The notes below the pieces were generated by a model. The model was given only the letters and a program-made list of their open reading frames with translations. It was not told where the DNA came from and searched no databases. 64,000 nt of DNA from Allium sativum (lineage: Eukaryota > Streptophyta > Magnoliopsida > Asparagales > Amaryllidaceae): assembly GCA_030737875.1 (NCBI GenBank), contig CM060912.1, positions 210,627,231 through 210,691,230 of the forward strand. Reading direction: 5' to 3'. Made by a program: the position numbers and the translations under genes. This document shows positions 13,056-25,125 of this stretch, piece by piece (position 1 is the first letter of the stretch; the number at the start of each line of letters is the position of its first letter).

Positions 13056-13370
13056 TGCAAATCGCTCGGAGGGGGAGATTGGCGGTACAACGTCGAAGGG
13101 AGGGAGGCAGGTCGCCGATGGTGGTCGCGTGGGCCCCATATGGTCAGAGGCGACGGTCTAATGGGTTAGGGTTCGCGGTGCTTCGCCGTTTGGGGGTTGG
13201 GTTCGGGTTTTATAGGGGAGAGAGGGGTGCGAGGCGGCGTGGGGTCGGTGGCGCTGGCGTGGGGTCGCCGGAGGGGGTTCCGTCGTTCTTCGATTTCGGG
13301 TTTTTTTCTTCTTATTTTGTTGATCGACAGGAGTAAAGGGAAGGAGGGTGAGGGCGTTGACCTGGTGTGA
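13056..13370 (-). other. GC-rich leader block in element F
   Basis: GC-rich island at the same LTR position as those of E and C but with little sequence identity to them. It ends on the minus strand at TTTGCA then GTGAGT (13055-13050), a good donor consensus. An 85-codon plus-strand frame here lies antisense to the inferred transcript and has no recognisable domain. Confidence 0.5.
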
Positions 13371-14301
13371 AGGAGAAAATGGGCTTGGGCCCTTATATAT
13401 TAATATATTTATTTATTATTTAATTTGCCCTCCTAAAAGTTACTTTTATTGTCGAATTCGAAATCGAACCCACCGACTGTCATCCCTAAGGTAATACCCG
13501 CATTCTAAACACAATGGGATATGTTTCGTAGGCCAATTCAATCGTTACAACTAGTTTTCATTCAAATTACAGTATAGATCATTATATTCAATTTTAAACG
13601 TACATTTCAATTTACCGAGGCCACATACAGCCTCTAAAATTCCAGAAAAATTATTTCTAGCTTTGTATTGACGATACGGTCCTAAAAAAACTAATTTCGT
13701 TGAATTCTGAGACCGTTTGAAAAATGGCCATTTTCCAGTCGATTAAAATCAACTGAAACTGGTCAATCACGTTTTCCTTTGCCACGCTCACATATTGATT
13801 CGAAAAATTATGAAAATTGGAATCTAGCAATAACTTGACATCACGGATCCAACAAAAGTGGTTTCGTCGAAATCCGAGGTCGTTTGCAAAATTTCCATTT
13901 TTAAGGGCTAGAATTCCATAGCGACTATTCTGAATTTTCAACTGGACATATCTTTTGATTCCCGCTATGAAATTTCAATCTTTCGGATTTGTTGGAAAAA
14001 TATTCACAAATAGATTCTAATATTTTTGGTTTCACTAAAATCCGGTTTATTTTGAATCCTGTACCTTCATTTGAAATTTGAAATCGAATTATCGAACTAC
14101 TGCGCCATTTTCAATTCCTTTTATAATTACAATTAAATAATTATATTCTAACGACGATCTATATAAATATATACGTTCGAATTCTATTCAAAATAAATTT
14201 TTCATCGTTATTATTTAAAATAAATCATTTTAAATAACCAAAATTCATTAAAATAGCCAAAATAAAAATTATAAATTGGCTCGGATTTCCGGGTTATTAC
14301 A

Positions 14302-15276
14302 ACATCCCATTATATTAAGTAGCATTATAATCTACATTTCAAAATATTTATCTTTAAAATATACTTTTATTATCTTAATCTAAATAAACCAATAAATAAA
14401 TACTTAAATAAATCATTAAATCTGTTTACTTCACCAATTCTATTATAAATATAGTAAATTCTTCTTTAAAGGTCATCAAAGTAATAATCGACTTTGTATA
14501 AATTTGTAATCTCATAGCATTGTTAATTTATTAACCTATTGCAATTAACTAATATAATCAATTTAACAATTTCCATTCAAGTCATTAATTACGTTTATAA
14601 ACCACGTTATAACTTGTTTCATTAGTTTAAAACATTTTCAAATATAATTTATAGGAATCTGGTTTCCATAACCTGTTTTATAAACGCATCTCCATTTATA
14701 ACTATTTTATCGACGGTAATAAAGAGGCAAATATCGACTAAAGTATCAAACAGTGAAATTTAGGTCAATAACAATGTATAATCAAATTGACAAACACTAT
14801 CAATAATAGTGAGGAATCCGGTTGAATTCCTCCAATTTGTCCTTCCCTACTTCCCACATACACTTCCAGGCAACGAAACTGTCTTGTGCCATACATTTCA
14901 ATCATCTCGAGCAAACCTCGCCTCCACGCGAGTGCACGCCCCAGTCCTCCCTTCTTTCTACACGTGAAAATCATTTCCTCCCCATATTATCACTTTCGAA
15001 ACCTGCTACCATTATGTTCTTCTTCTCAGTATAACCCATGCATGTTGCTCTCACAACAACCCCACACCTTTTTGCTTTCCCATGCGAGCTGCTCCTCCGG
15101 TCAAAATCCTCCTCTCCAGTCCTTACCACGAACCGCCAACAACAATAAGCACTGACTTCATCCCTTTTTTTACAGCACAGAAACTCACGTGCTCTCAACC
15201 ATTCAAATACACACTGCACCACCAAACGCCGCCTAAGTCAACCCATCCTAGCACCGCCTGCACGAGCTGTACTTCG
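14302..15276 (-). mobile_element. Element B, 3' LTR fragment between insertions F and A
   Basis: AT-rich sequence left of element A and right of F. The stretch at about 14800-14850 (GAGGAATCCGGTTGAATTCC) matches the D LTR around 34300-34340, so this is part of a D-like LTR in minus orientation. It resumes on the other side of A at 26842, with CTTCG duplicated. 14760-15276 is GC-richer, pyrimidine-rich on plus, and has overlapping short frames on both strands with no recognisable domain. In the element this would be transcribed leader, downstream of the TATA-like motif at 26943-26952. Confidence 0.7.
15272..15276. repeat. Target-site duplication of element A, left copy
   Basis: CTTCG immediately before the LTR start TGTAACGACCCG. 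It matches 26842-26846 exactly. Confidence 0.9.
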
Positions 15277-15481
15277 TGTAACGACCCGTGTTTTTCGACC
15301 ATTTGAATATGAATATTTAAATTAGTTTTAAATATTATGTTGGGAATATTAATGGAATTTAATATTTAATTCGTTATTAAAAACGAAGTTGAACGTTATG
15401 ATTTATATATAATATAAATTCGAGCTTGGAAATGGCGTGCAGTTCGTAAAATGAAGTTTTGAACTTCAACTGAGAATACAG

Positions 15482-16205
15482 GATTCGATATAAGTCGGAT
15501 TTCTGTGAAACCAGACACGTTGGAACCGTATTGACGATAATTTTCATATGAAAGAGAAAAATCCAGATTCCGTGTTATAAATAGTAAGTTATGGCCAAAT
15601 CAAATTTTGAAATAGTCGCTATGGAAATTCGTTATTAAATTATATGCCTTTAAAATAGCCGTTCTGCAAACGGACTCAGATTTCGACGAAACCAGTTTCA
15701 TTAGAACTGTATCGTTAAATTATTGTACGGTGGTGAGTGGCGTGGAAAACCGATGTCGTATGTGGTCACGGTAGCCGTAAACGCCCATATAATTTCTATA
15801 GCGCGTAATTAATTCAATATAGGGATATTTGAGTGTAACTTGAGCAGACGATCGAATTAGGCCACGAAACCAGTTCCGTTGAGTTCGTATCGTCGATTAG
15901 AGTCAGAATAAGTATATAGTTTGTTATTTTTAGAGACCGGAAAATTTGGTGTTAAAAGGGGTATAGCGGTTCGGGGTAAAAACAGCCTACCGAGGCAACA
16001 GTCTCAGAATGCGACGAAATTAGTGCCGTTGGGTTCGTATCGAAAAGTTATTGTCAGACTTCGCAGTTTCGGGTTGATTTGATTTATCTGGTGATCGTGA
16101 AAACATTAAATGCGTGTTTATTTCCGGTTTCATAAAGGAAAATTTTTCATACGACCTCGGATTGCGACAAAACCTGTCCCATTGGGTCCGGAATATCGTT
16201 TTACA
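15482..16205 (+). repeat. Five dispersed copies of a degenerate LTR module in A 5' LTR
   Basis: Copies at about 15482-15540, 15671-15720, 15851-15900, 16004-16054 and 16151-16205. Each carries a version of GACGAAACCAGTT, then GTTGGGTTCGTATCGT, spaced about 145-190 bp. The 3' LTR repeats the series at +5528 (21010-21733). Related copies lie in C, D, E, F and B LTRs. Confidence 0.75.
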
Positions 16206-16544
16206 TCAAGAACAGCATTTTTATCAGTAAACGAAAATCGTTTGTAGTGGTTCTGCGTATTACTTCACGGTCAAGTTTCGATAATATTATTAAATTCTAA
16301 ACCTACCCTTGTCTATGAATCACCCAACAATTCTTAAAGGGCCAGACCTACTGGTGCACTCATATCTATGAGAAGCACATGCTAGACCTTCCATTTCAGC
16401 TACTCTAAGACCTTAAAAATATTTTAACGGCTGAGTTTTCTTTTCACTATCAGGACGTGCCGACCAAGTTTTAGAAATTTCCACCCTACACCGCAGCTAT
16501 CCTACCCTATACCCTCTAATGCGTGGTGGCCATGTATTTCTCTC

Positions 16545-16554
16545 TATATATAAA
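16545..16554 (+). promoter_or_regulatory. TATA box of element A 5' LTR
   Basis: TATATATAAA, followed after about 30 bp by a pyrimidine-rich CTTCTCCAATCCCAG segment. This is a good plant core-promoter layout, placing transcription start near 16575-16590. The second LTR has the same box at 22073-22082. Confidence 0.6.
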
Positions 16555-16664
16555 GCGTTCCCTTCTCCAATCCCAGTAAGTCTTCCTCCACAACGAAAAT
16601 AATAACCTGAAACATCTCCACTTCGATCTTCTGATAAATATTTTATATATATGAACTTATATAA

Positions 16665-17120
16665 CTAAGAAAGGCAAGGCGTGTTTTGTGATGAATGGAG
16701 GGCATGCCGGGCTCGGACGAGGCTGCCTGGTGGGGTGATGGTCACAACGAAGTCGGAGATGTGGGGTTCGGTCGCTGATGTTGGGAAGGAGGACTGGGAG
16801 GGTCTATTAATGGGAAAAAGGGATGGAGCTAACTGTGTTTGGGGGAAGTGTTGGTAGAAACATGCGGGCGTTGGGGAAGAAAGGGATGCTAGTGGGGTCA
16901 GTTTGGAGTGAAAGATGGTGAAGGCGGATGGTTGTGTGAAGGGAACAGTATGGATGGAATGGGAGGCAGTGTGGTGCGAACTGGTACCAAAAGGAATGAA
17001 GAAAGCATCCTGGAAAAAAAAAATTGGAGCGACCTTGTTCTGCTTCGAAAGAATAAAAAAAGGGAAGGAAGGGCGGACGTACAGGAGGAGTGGAGGTGAA
17101 TTAAGGAACCAGTAGTCCAC
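16665..17120 (+). other. Purine-rich, GC-richer block in A 5' LTR
   Basis: Lies just downstream of the inferred start of transcription, at the same place as the GC-rich leader of the C/E/F group. A 151-codon frame runs antisense to the LTR; its second copy (22193-22651, 152 codons) stays open only because the LTRs are nearly identical. It is rich in Ser, Pro, Phe and Leu from purine-rich composition, with no domain. I do not call it a gene. Confidence 0.45.
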
Positions 17121-19332
17121 CGTAACAATGCCATAGTGTAATTAAATTTTTAATTGGTCTAATTAAGGAATATATTTGTTTAATTAAAATTATGCTAACA
17201 TATCAATTTTTAAAACAGGAATCGAGCTATTGGTGACAGTAGAATGAAATCGATCTTGAACGAGGAAGCGATACTGAAAAGGTGCAGAAGATTATCAGCC
17301 TAAAACCGATTGATAAAAGTAATTAAAACATTAACATTAATTTAATTATATTCAAGAAAATAGTGTATTAATATAAACCATATGATTATAATTTTATTTC
17401 TCATGCATTCATGATCAGAATGAAACACAACAAGCGATGCCGGGATTATATGAATGAGATCTACATTCTGGGACAGAAATGGACGTAGTAGAATGCAGCT
17501 GGAGATCCCAGTTAAATTAAACGCGAGTTTAATTTAATCAAATCAGTTGTTATTATAACAACGCAACTCAAGGTGAGTTAAACTCACTCAGTTTTTCCCA
17601 TTTATATTTTAATATAAATTGGGTTTTTATTTTGTTTGCTGATGATTGCCTGTTTGCTAGTTATACATTTGTTAGTTGATTTAACCGATGAAATTAAACT
17701 GTGTTTAATTTCAGTAAAATACCAAATCGTTATTTTAACGATTGGTTCCAATAAAGGTAACTCACATTGGTTGGTCACGTTTATTTATAAACGTGTTTAA
17801 ATGGTTGGATTGTTTGAATTGCTTGTGGTTGATGTTGGATGGTTGCTATTTAGTGTTATCAGTTAAACAAAACTGAATGATCTGATTTGAGATAACCATT
17901 TGAATACAGGGAAGAACAGGTTGGAGGGACCCAACCGGATCCCTCAAATGTATTATTTATTTTCATATGATCATATATGAACTGATCTGTTTGTGTGATT
18001 GATTTGATGGTTGATTATTGACTGGATATTCAACATCTGTTTGGTTTGAACCAATAGGTGATATTGGTTAAGTGTTTGGCAGAGTATGGCCTTTAAAAAT
18101 CAATCGTGTTATAAATATTGATTCACCGTCAGGTAAATCAATAAAGATGAAGTTATAAAATTTATTTTATAACTGAAGTTGGATTTTCAATATATTATTT
18201 TGAATAAAGTTTTATAAAAGAAAAGTAAATAAATAAATATTTTATTCAAGACTTCGATTTGTTCTGATGTTAATCAGATCTACAAATATTAGAATAAGGG
18301 ATGAATCGAAAGGGTTAAACTTTGATCATTGTTGTGTAAAGAGAACAATTAATGGAATTTATTTAAATTAATTATATTTTTAATTAATTTAAAGCGAGGA
18401 TTGTTGAAATCGGTTAATGAGGTAATCAAGTTTTTGAGTTAATTAAATCGACCGTTTGGAATTAGAATTGTTTATCAAGTTAACGTGTTTTGACTAAAAT
18501 AGTTAAACAAATATTGTTTGAATTTAAATAAGGATTTAAAAGGGATTTAATATTTAATTTAGTTAATAAAGGGATTAACTACTAAAGTAGTTAATGTTGA
18601 AATAAATTATTATTTTAATTAATAATGAATTTAGGAATATATTTTTAAATGGGAATTCATTTAAAAGGTTACCGAATGTGAGATGCAAGCCAATTGAATG
18701 GTGAAAGGAAATAAACGTACTCAATTATATGAATTAAGTGAAAGGAGATTACGATAAAAGGGTTTATTATAAACCAGAAGTTTTAAGTGAGATTTAAAGT
18801 GTAAAGCATTAACTTTACATTAACGTTACGTGAGAGTGAAATCAAGTAAAAATGGGACAAGGGAAATAAGATCTCCAAAGTGGATAAGGGTTGAAAATAA
18901 TTGAAAGGAGATCGGTAGAAAGTGAAATTTGGGGATAAAGAAATGGGTCATAAGATTGTATAAATAAACCCAATTTATAAATGGGATTTGTTATGAGACT
19001 GGAGTGGAATTTTGGTGTTGGATTACAACTGACATTTATCTGAGGATAAGAACGTTGTTGATCAAGGTCTGAGAGGTAATTATAATACCCCAACTCGTTG
19101 CTTGCGGTGTGCTTGGTCGCATGATAGGGGGTTCTCGCTTCGCGTTAGGTGGCGGACGGGAGACTCTTACCCCTACATGTCCCGAAAATGTGGGTTGGTT
19201 GTGAAGTCGAAAGGCTGGCCGTAAAATGAGTTGGTGGGGTACCATTGTAAGCCACGGGGGGAGGTTAGCCCTCTAACTTGGGGGTTGGAGGGATGGTTGA
19301 AAAGCCTACCGAAAATTCCCAGTTCGTTACAG

Positions 19333-19344
19333 TGGTATCAGAGC
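19333..19344 (+). other. Primer-binding site of element A
   Basis: TGGTATCAGAGC, one base past the LTR end TTACA plus G; complementary to the 3' end of initiator tRNA-Met. Confidence 0.92.
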
Positions 19345-20791
19345 TGAAGGTTAAGTAATTACCTTGGCTCTGTGGCGTGACTCAGTAAAGATGGGGTTAG
19401 TAATACCCTAGATTGAGTTTGAGTATATATATATATATGAGCGCGTATTTGTAAATTGATATAAAAACTGTTTATATTGTGTTGATTGGTTTGTCGAGTA
19501 GTTTATGAATTCTGGTCGATACAGTACTGCAAACTGTGTCGATAAGTGTTTCTAAACTCTTGAACAGAATAATTCGACACAGTATGTTTTTGAAAGGGGG
19601 TAAATGAAATAATTTTACCCAAATTATATTTTAATATAAAAGAATGATTAATATTTAGAATATTATAGTATATTGGATGTGTTGGTTGATTATAAAATGT
19701 GAAATGGTTATACAACCAATCAGAATTCATATAAGTGAGATATATGAAAATCAGATGAATTAAATCAGAATTTAAATCAGAATTGAAATTAAAACTTTGG
19801 AAATTCGAGCAAGCGGTGGAAATTGGAATTGGACTTAATATATGAGAATTTTAAAATCCTGGGAGGTTTTTAAATTGTTTTACAAGCCTTGGAAAGGATA
19901 TTTTGAACTGATTTCAAAATGGAAGTGTTTAGAAATGGTTTTGAAAGTCAATATAGTATCGAACTCACTTCGACAGCTGGAAAATAGATTCCGATGATGT
20001 GCGCGCCATTATCGGTGTTCATTTTCGAGTGGTAAGTGACGGATTACTACCAAAGATTTTGTTTTGAATTGCTTTGAGAAAAACAAGTTGTTTTGGATCC
20101 TGAAAGGAATATTTGACTTTGGAAAAAGCTGAACTGTTTAAAACTCCCGGGGGAAATTGTTTGAACAAAGGCAAATATAATAGAAATTGCGAAAGCAAAT
20201 ATGGATTGAACTGAAACCAATTAACCGGAAATCGAATTGGGATATAATATATCAAGTAAAATCAGATTTTGAAATGTTAAGACAGAAATCTGAAGTGGTG
20301 TTGGACTGGTAAGTTAAGAGTCGAAATGGATAATGGATGGAAATTGAGTTAAGAATGAGGTTTGGCTTGGACGTGTGAAAGATTTAGTTTTGAGGATAAA
20401 GTTGGAATTTGGTTGAGAATGCATTTGTATATGCTGACAGGGCAGCAGATGGAAAGGATATAATGATATGCCCGACAAAAAGGTACACGTTTATTTTTAT
20501 ATATGGGTTTGGTGATTTATGAGCCTATTGGGCAAGCCGCTTGGCTGTTTTATTTTCTTTTGGATTGGAGAAGGCCCAGAAAGGCAAGTTGGAGTTGTAC
20601 CGATTGAGCCGTACAGAGGAGGTGCTGGCGAAATTTTTCGGAAATTAAGGTGTTAGAAAATTTTCAATATTTTTGAAAATATCTATATACGGTATTGAAT
20701 TGGTTCCTAATTTAATATAAAATTAGATTTGAAATTAATGAGTTTATAACGTTCTTTCTTACCTTAGCAATTTCGAGGACGAAATTATTTT

Positions 20792-20804
20792 AAGGGGGGA
20801 AGAA
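20792..20804 (+). other. Polypurine tract of element A
   Basis: AAGGGGGGAAGAA abutting the 3' LTR start TGTAACGACC. The identical tract occurs in element D. Confidence 0.9.
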
Positions 20805-23800
20805 TGTAACGACCCGTGTTTTTCGACCATTTGAATATGAATATTTAAATTAGTTTTAAATATTATGTTGGGAATATTAATGGAATTTAATATTTAATTC
20901 GTTATTAAAAACGAAGTTGAACGTTATGATTTATATATAATATAAATTCGAGCTTGGAAATGTCGTGCAGTTCGTAAAATGAAGTTTTGAACTTCAACTG
21001 AGAATACATGATTCGATATAAGTCGGATTTCTGTGAAACCAGACACGTTGGAACCGTATTGACGATAATTTTCATATGAAAGAGAAAAATCCAGATTCCG
21101 TGTTATAAATAGTAAGTTATGGCCAAATCAAATTTTGAAATAGTCGCTATGGAAATTCGTTATTAAATTATAGGCCTTTAAAATAGCCGTTCTGCAAACG
21201 GACTCAGATTTCGACGAAACCAGTTTCATTAGAACCGTATCGTTAAATTATTGTACGGTGGTGAGTGGCGTGGAAAACCGATGTCGTATGTGGTCACGGT
21301 AGCCGTAAACGCCCATATAATTTCTATAGCGCGTAATTAATTCAATATAGGGATATTTGAGTGTAACTTGAGCAGACGATCGAATTAGGCCACGAAACCA
21401 GTTCCGTTGAGTTCGTATCGTCGATTAGAGTCAGAATAAGTATATAGTTTGTTATTTTTAGAGACCGGAAAATTTGGTGTTAAAAGGGGTATAGCGGTTC
21501 GGGGTAAAAACAGCCTACCGAGGCAACAGTCTCAGAATGCGACGAAATTAGTGCCGTTGGGTTCGTATCGAAAAGTTATTGTCAGACTTCGCAGTTTCGG
21601 GTTGATTTGATTTATCTGGTGATCGTGAAAAAATTAAATGCGTGTTTATTTCCGGTTTCATAAAGGAAAATTTTTCATACGACCTCGGATTGCGACAAAA
21701 CCTGTCCCATTGGGTCCGGAATATCGTTTTACATCAAGAACAGCATTTTTATCAGTAAACGAAAATCGTTTGTAGTGGTTCTGCGTATTACTTCACGGTC
21801 AAGTTTCGATAATATTATTAAATTCTAAACCTACCCTTGTCTATGAATCACCCAACAATTCTTAAAGGGCCAGACCTACTGGTGCACTCATATCTATGAG
21901 AAGCACATGCTAGACCTTCCATTTCAGCTACTCTAAGACCTTAAAAATATTTTAACGGCTGAGTTTTCTTTTCACTATCAGGACGTGCCGACCAAGTTTT
22001 AGAAATTTCCAGCCTACACCGCAGCTATCCTACCCTATACCCTCTAATGCGTGGTGGCCACGTATATCTCTCTATATATAAAGCGTTCCCTTCTCCAATC
22101 CCAGTAAGTCTTCCTCCACAACGAAAATAATAACCTGAAACATCTCCACTTCGATCTTCTGATAAATATTTTATATATATGAACTTATATAACTAAGAAA
22201 GGCAAGGCGTGTTTTGTGATGAATGGAGGGCATGCCGGGCTCGGACGAGGCTGCCTGGTGGGGTGATGGTCACAACGAAGTCGGAGATGTGGGGTTCGGT
22301 CGCTGATGTTGGGAAGGAGGACTGGGAGGGTCTGTTAATGGGAAAAAGGGATGGAGCTAACTGTGTTTGGGGGAAGTGTTGGTAGAAACATGCGGGCGTT
22401 GGGGAAGAAAGGGATGCTAGTGGGGTCAGTTTGGAGTGAAAGATGGTGAAGGCGGATGGTTGTGTGAAGGGAACAGTATGGATGGAATGGGAGGCAGTGT
22501 GGTGCGAACTGGTACCAAAAGGAATGAAGAAAGCATCCTGGAAAAAAATAAAAAAACGGAGCGACCTTGTTCTGCTTCGAAAGAAAAAAAAAGGGAAGGA
22601 AGGGCGGACGTACAGGAGGAGTGGAGGTGAATTAAGGAACCAGTAGTCCACCGTAACAATGCCATAGTGTAATTAAATTTTTAATTGGTCTAATTAAGGA
22701 ATATATTTGTTTAATTAAAATTATGCTAACATATCAATTTTTAAAACAGGAATCGAGCTATTGGTGACAGTAGAATGAAATCGATCTTGAACGAGGAAGC
22801 GATACTGAAAAGGTGCAGAAGATTATCAGCCTAAAACCGATTGATAAAAGTAATTAAAACATTAACATTAATTTAATTATATTCAAGAAAATAGTGTATT
22901 AATATAAACCATATGATTATAATTTTATTTCTCATGCATTCATGATCAGAATGAAACACAACAAGCGATGCCGGGATTATATGAATGAGATCTACATTCT
23001 GGGACAGAAATGGACGTAGTAGAATGCAGCTGGAGATCCCAGTTAAATTAAACGTGAGTTTAATTTAATCAAATCAGTTGTTATTATAACAACGCAACTC
23101 AAGGTGAGTTAAACTCACTCAGTTTTTCCCATTTATATTTTAATATAAATTGGGTTTTTATTTTGTTTGCTGATGATTGCATGTTTGCTAGTTATACATT
23201 TGTTAGTTGATTTAACCGATGAAATTAAACTGTGTTTAATTTCAGTAAAATACCAAATCGTTATTTTAACGATTGGTTCCAATAAAGGTAACTCACATTG
23301 GTTGGTCATGTTTATTTATAAACGTGTTTAAATGGTTGGATTGTTTGAATTGCTTGTGGTTGATGTTGGATGGTTGCTATTTAGTGTTATCAGTTAAACA
23401 AAACTGAATGATCTGATTTGAGATAACCATTTGAATACAGGGAAGAACAGGTTGGAGGGACCCAACCGGATCCCTCAAATGTATTATTTATTTTCATATG
23501 ATCATATATGAACTGATCTATTTGCGTGATTGATTTGATGGTTGATTATTGACTGGATATTCAACATCTGTTTGGTTTGAACCAATAGGTGATATTGGTT
23601 AAGTGTTTGGCAGAGTATGGCCTTTAAAAATCAATCGTGTTATAAATATTGATTCACCGTCAGGTAAATCAATAAAGATGAAGTTATAAAATTTATTTTA
23701 TAACTGAAGTTGGATTTTCAATATATTATTTTGAATAAAGTTTTATAAAAGAAAAGTAAATAAATAAATATTTTATTCAAGACTTCGATTTGTTCTGATG

Positions 23801-24694
23801 TTAATCAGATCTACAAATATGAGAATAAGGGATGAATCGAAAGGGTTAAACTTTGATCATTGTTGTGTAAAGAGAACAATTAATGGAATTTATTTAAATT
23901 AATTATATTTTTAATTAATTTAAAGCGAGGATTGTTGAAATCGGTTAATGAGGTAATCAAGTTTTTGAGTTAATTAAATCGACCGTTTGGAATTAGAATT
24001 GTTTATCAAGTTAACGTGTTTTGACTAAAATAGTTAAACGAATATTGTTTGAATTTAAATAAGGATTTAAAAGGGATTTAATATTTAATTTAGTTAATAA
24101 AGGGATTAACTACTAAAGTAGTTAATGTTGAAATAAATTATTATTATAATTAATAATGAATTTAGGAATATATTTTTAAATGGGAATTCATTTAAAAGGT
24201 TACCGAATGTGAGATGCAAGCCAATTGAATGGTGAAAGGAAATAAACGTACTCAATTATATGAATTAAGTGAAAGGAGATTACGATAAAAGGGTTTATTA
24301 TAAACCAGAAGTTTTAAGTGAGATTTAAAGTGTAAAGCATTAACTTTACATTAACGTTACGTGAGAGTGAAATCAAGTAAAAATGGGACAAGGGAAATAA
24401 GATCTCCAAAGTGGATAAGGGTTGAAAATAATTGAAAGGAGATCGGTAGAAAGTGAAATTTGGGGATAAAGAAATGGGTCATAAGATTGTATAAATAAAC
24501 CCAATTTATAAATGGGATTTGTTATGAGACTGGAGTGGAATTTTGGTGTTGGATTACAACTGACATTTATCTGAGGATAAGAACGTTGTTGATCAAGGTC
24601 TGAGAGGTAATTATAATACCCCAACTTGAACAACATCGGGATTATCTGAAGATAGTATTAGTTGGTACATCGTAAGAGACGTTAGTGGATATGT

Positions 24695-24880
24695 TTTGAA
24701 AATCTAAACAGCGATTTTAGCGCTGTTGTTATAATATATGTTTTGTAAATCTAATATAGCGATTGTAGAGCTTTTGCTATAGTAAATGGGTTGTAAACCT
24801 AAGCAGCAATTATAGCGCTGTTGTTTTGTAAATCTAAATAGTAATTATAACGCTATTGTTATAACATATGTGCTATAAAT
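24695..24880 (+). repeat. Four tandem 35-48-bp units each able to fold as a hairpin
   Basis: Units begin AAATCTAA or AAACCTAA. Stems: AACAGCG/CGCTGTT (24707-24727), TATAGC/GCTATA (24755-24781), AGCAGC/GCTGTT (24802-24822), AATAG/CTATT (24837-24857). Stem bases change in pairs between units. Confidence 0.6.
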
Positions 24881-25009
24881 TTCTTTGTTAAAACTAATGG
24901 ATTTCCGAATTCAAAGAATGATTTGACGGAAGAGTTAAGTGGGGAATTGAATATAGCTATTCGAGATAGAATTAGCCAAACATAATTATTCGGCTAAGTT
25001 GCCATTTCG

Positions 25010-25125
25010 TACGACTGCTAGCGTAATTCGCAGGGCTGCAGATAGCCTACGGCGGTCGGATGTTTCCTGAGGGAATCAGGCGTAACCATTGTGATCGCTG
25101 TGATCTAGAGTCAAGCGAATGGAGT
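25010..25125 (-). repeat. Single inverted copy of the G-type ~110-bp repeat unit
   Basis: The complement of GCGTAATTCGCAGGGCTGCA, followed by the ATGTTTCCTGAGGGAATCAG and CGTAACCATTGTGATCGC segments, matches the tandem units at 63200-63500 in element G. Confidence 0.8.

Larger units (their letters stand above)
11957..14301 (-). mobile_element. Element F: LTR fragment interrupted by element E
   Basis: Minus-strand LTR that starts TGTAATAACCCGGAAATCC at 14301 and continues until E interrupts it at 11957. The rest is left of the window. It resembles the E and C LTRs: GACGAAACC-type modules (13670-13720, 13845-13890), a GC-rich block (13056-13370), AT-rich intron-like sequence (12650-13040), the ACTAGGATG and GGTGTTTAGTAGCACC segment (12515-12560) and the GCTTATACAGTGTAG segment. 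It is more diverged and lacks the 90-bp hairpin block found in C and E. Whether it is a solo LTR or part of a complete element cannot be told here. Confidence 0.75.
15277..19331 (+). repeat. Element A 5' LTR with replaced 3' tail
   Basis: Starts TGTAACGACCCG and ends AGTTCGTTACA. Contains five degenerate GACGAAACC-type modules (15482-16205), a TATA box (16545-16554), a purine-rich block (16665-17100) and long AT-rich sequence. After the box TACCCCAACT (19087-19096) the final 235 bp have no counterpart in the 3' LTR except the last about 20 bases. They are GC-richer and end in the same CCCAGTTCGTTACA. Confidence 0.9.
19332..20804 (+). other. Element A internal region, non-coding
   Basis: Between primer-binding site and polypurine tract. 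The first about 120 bp match the start of the D internal region (minus 38312 downwards), including GGCTCTGTGGCGTGACTCAG and GGGTTAGTAATACCCTAG. No long frame, no RT or integrase motif. The final codons before the polypurine tract read S-N-F-E-D-E-I-I-L-R-G, a probable vestige of the end of pol. Confidence 0.85.

Noticed and set aside
16665..17134. 151-codon frame conserved in both LTRs of A (second copy 152 codons)
   Set aside because: Conservation only reflects the recent origin of both LTRs. It is antisense to the promoter and has low-complexity composition without a domain.
19333..19344. tRNA-like sequence as a tRNA gene
   Set aside because: Only 12 bases match the tRNA 3' end, at the LTR border, as expected for a primer-binding site.
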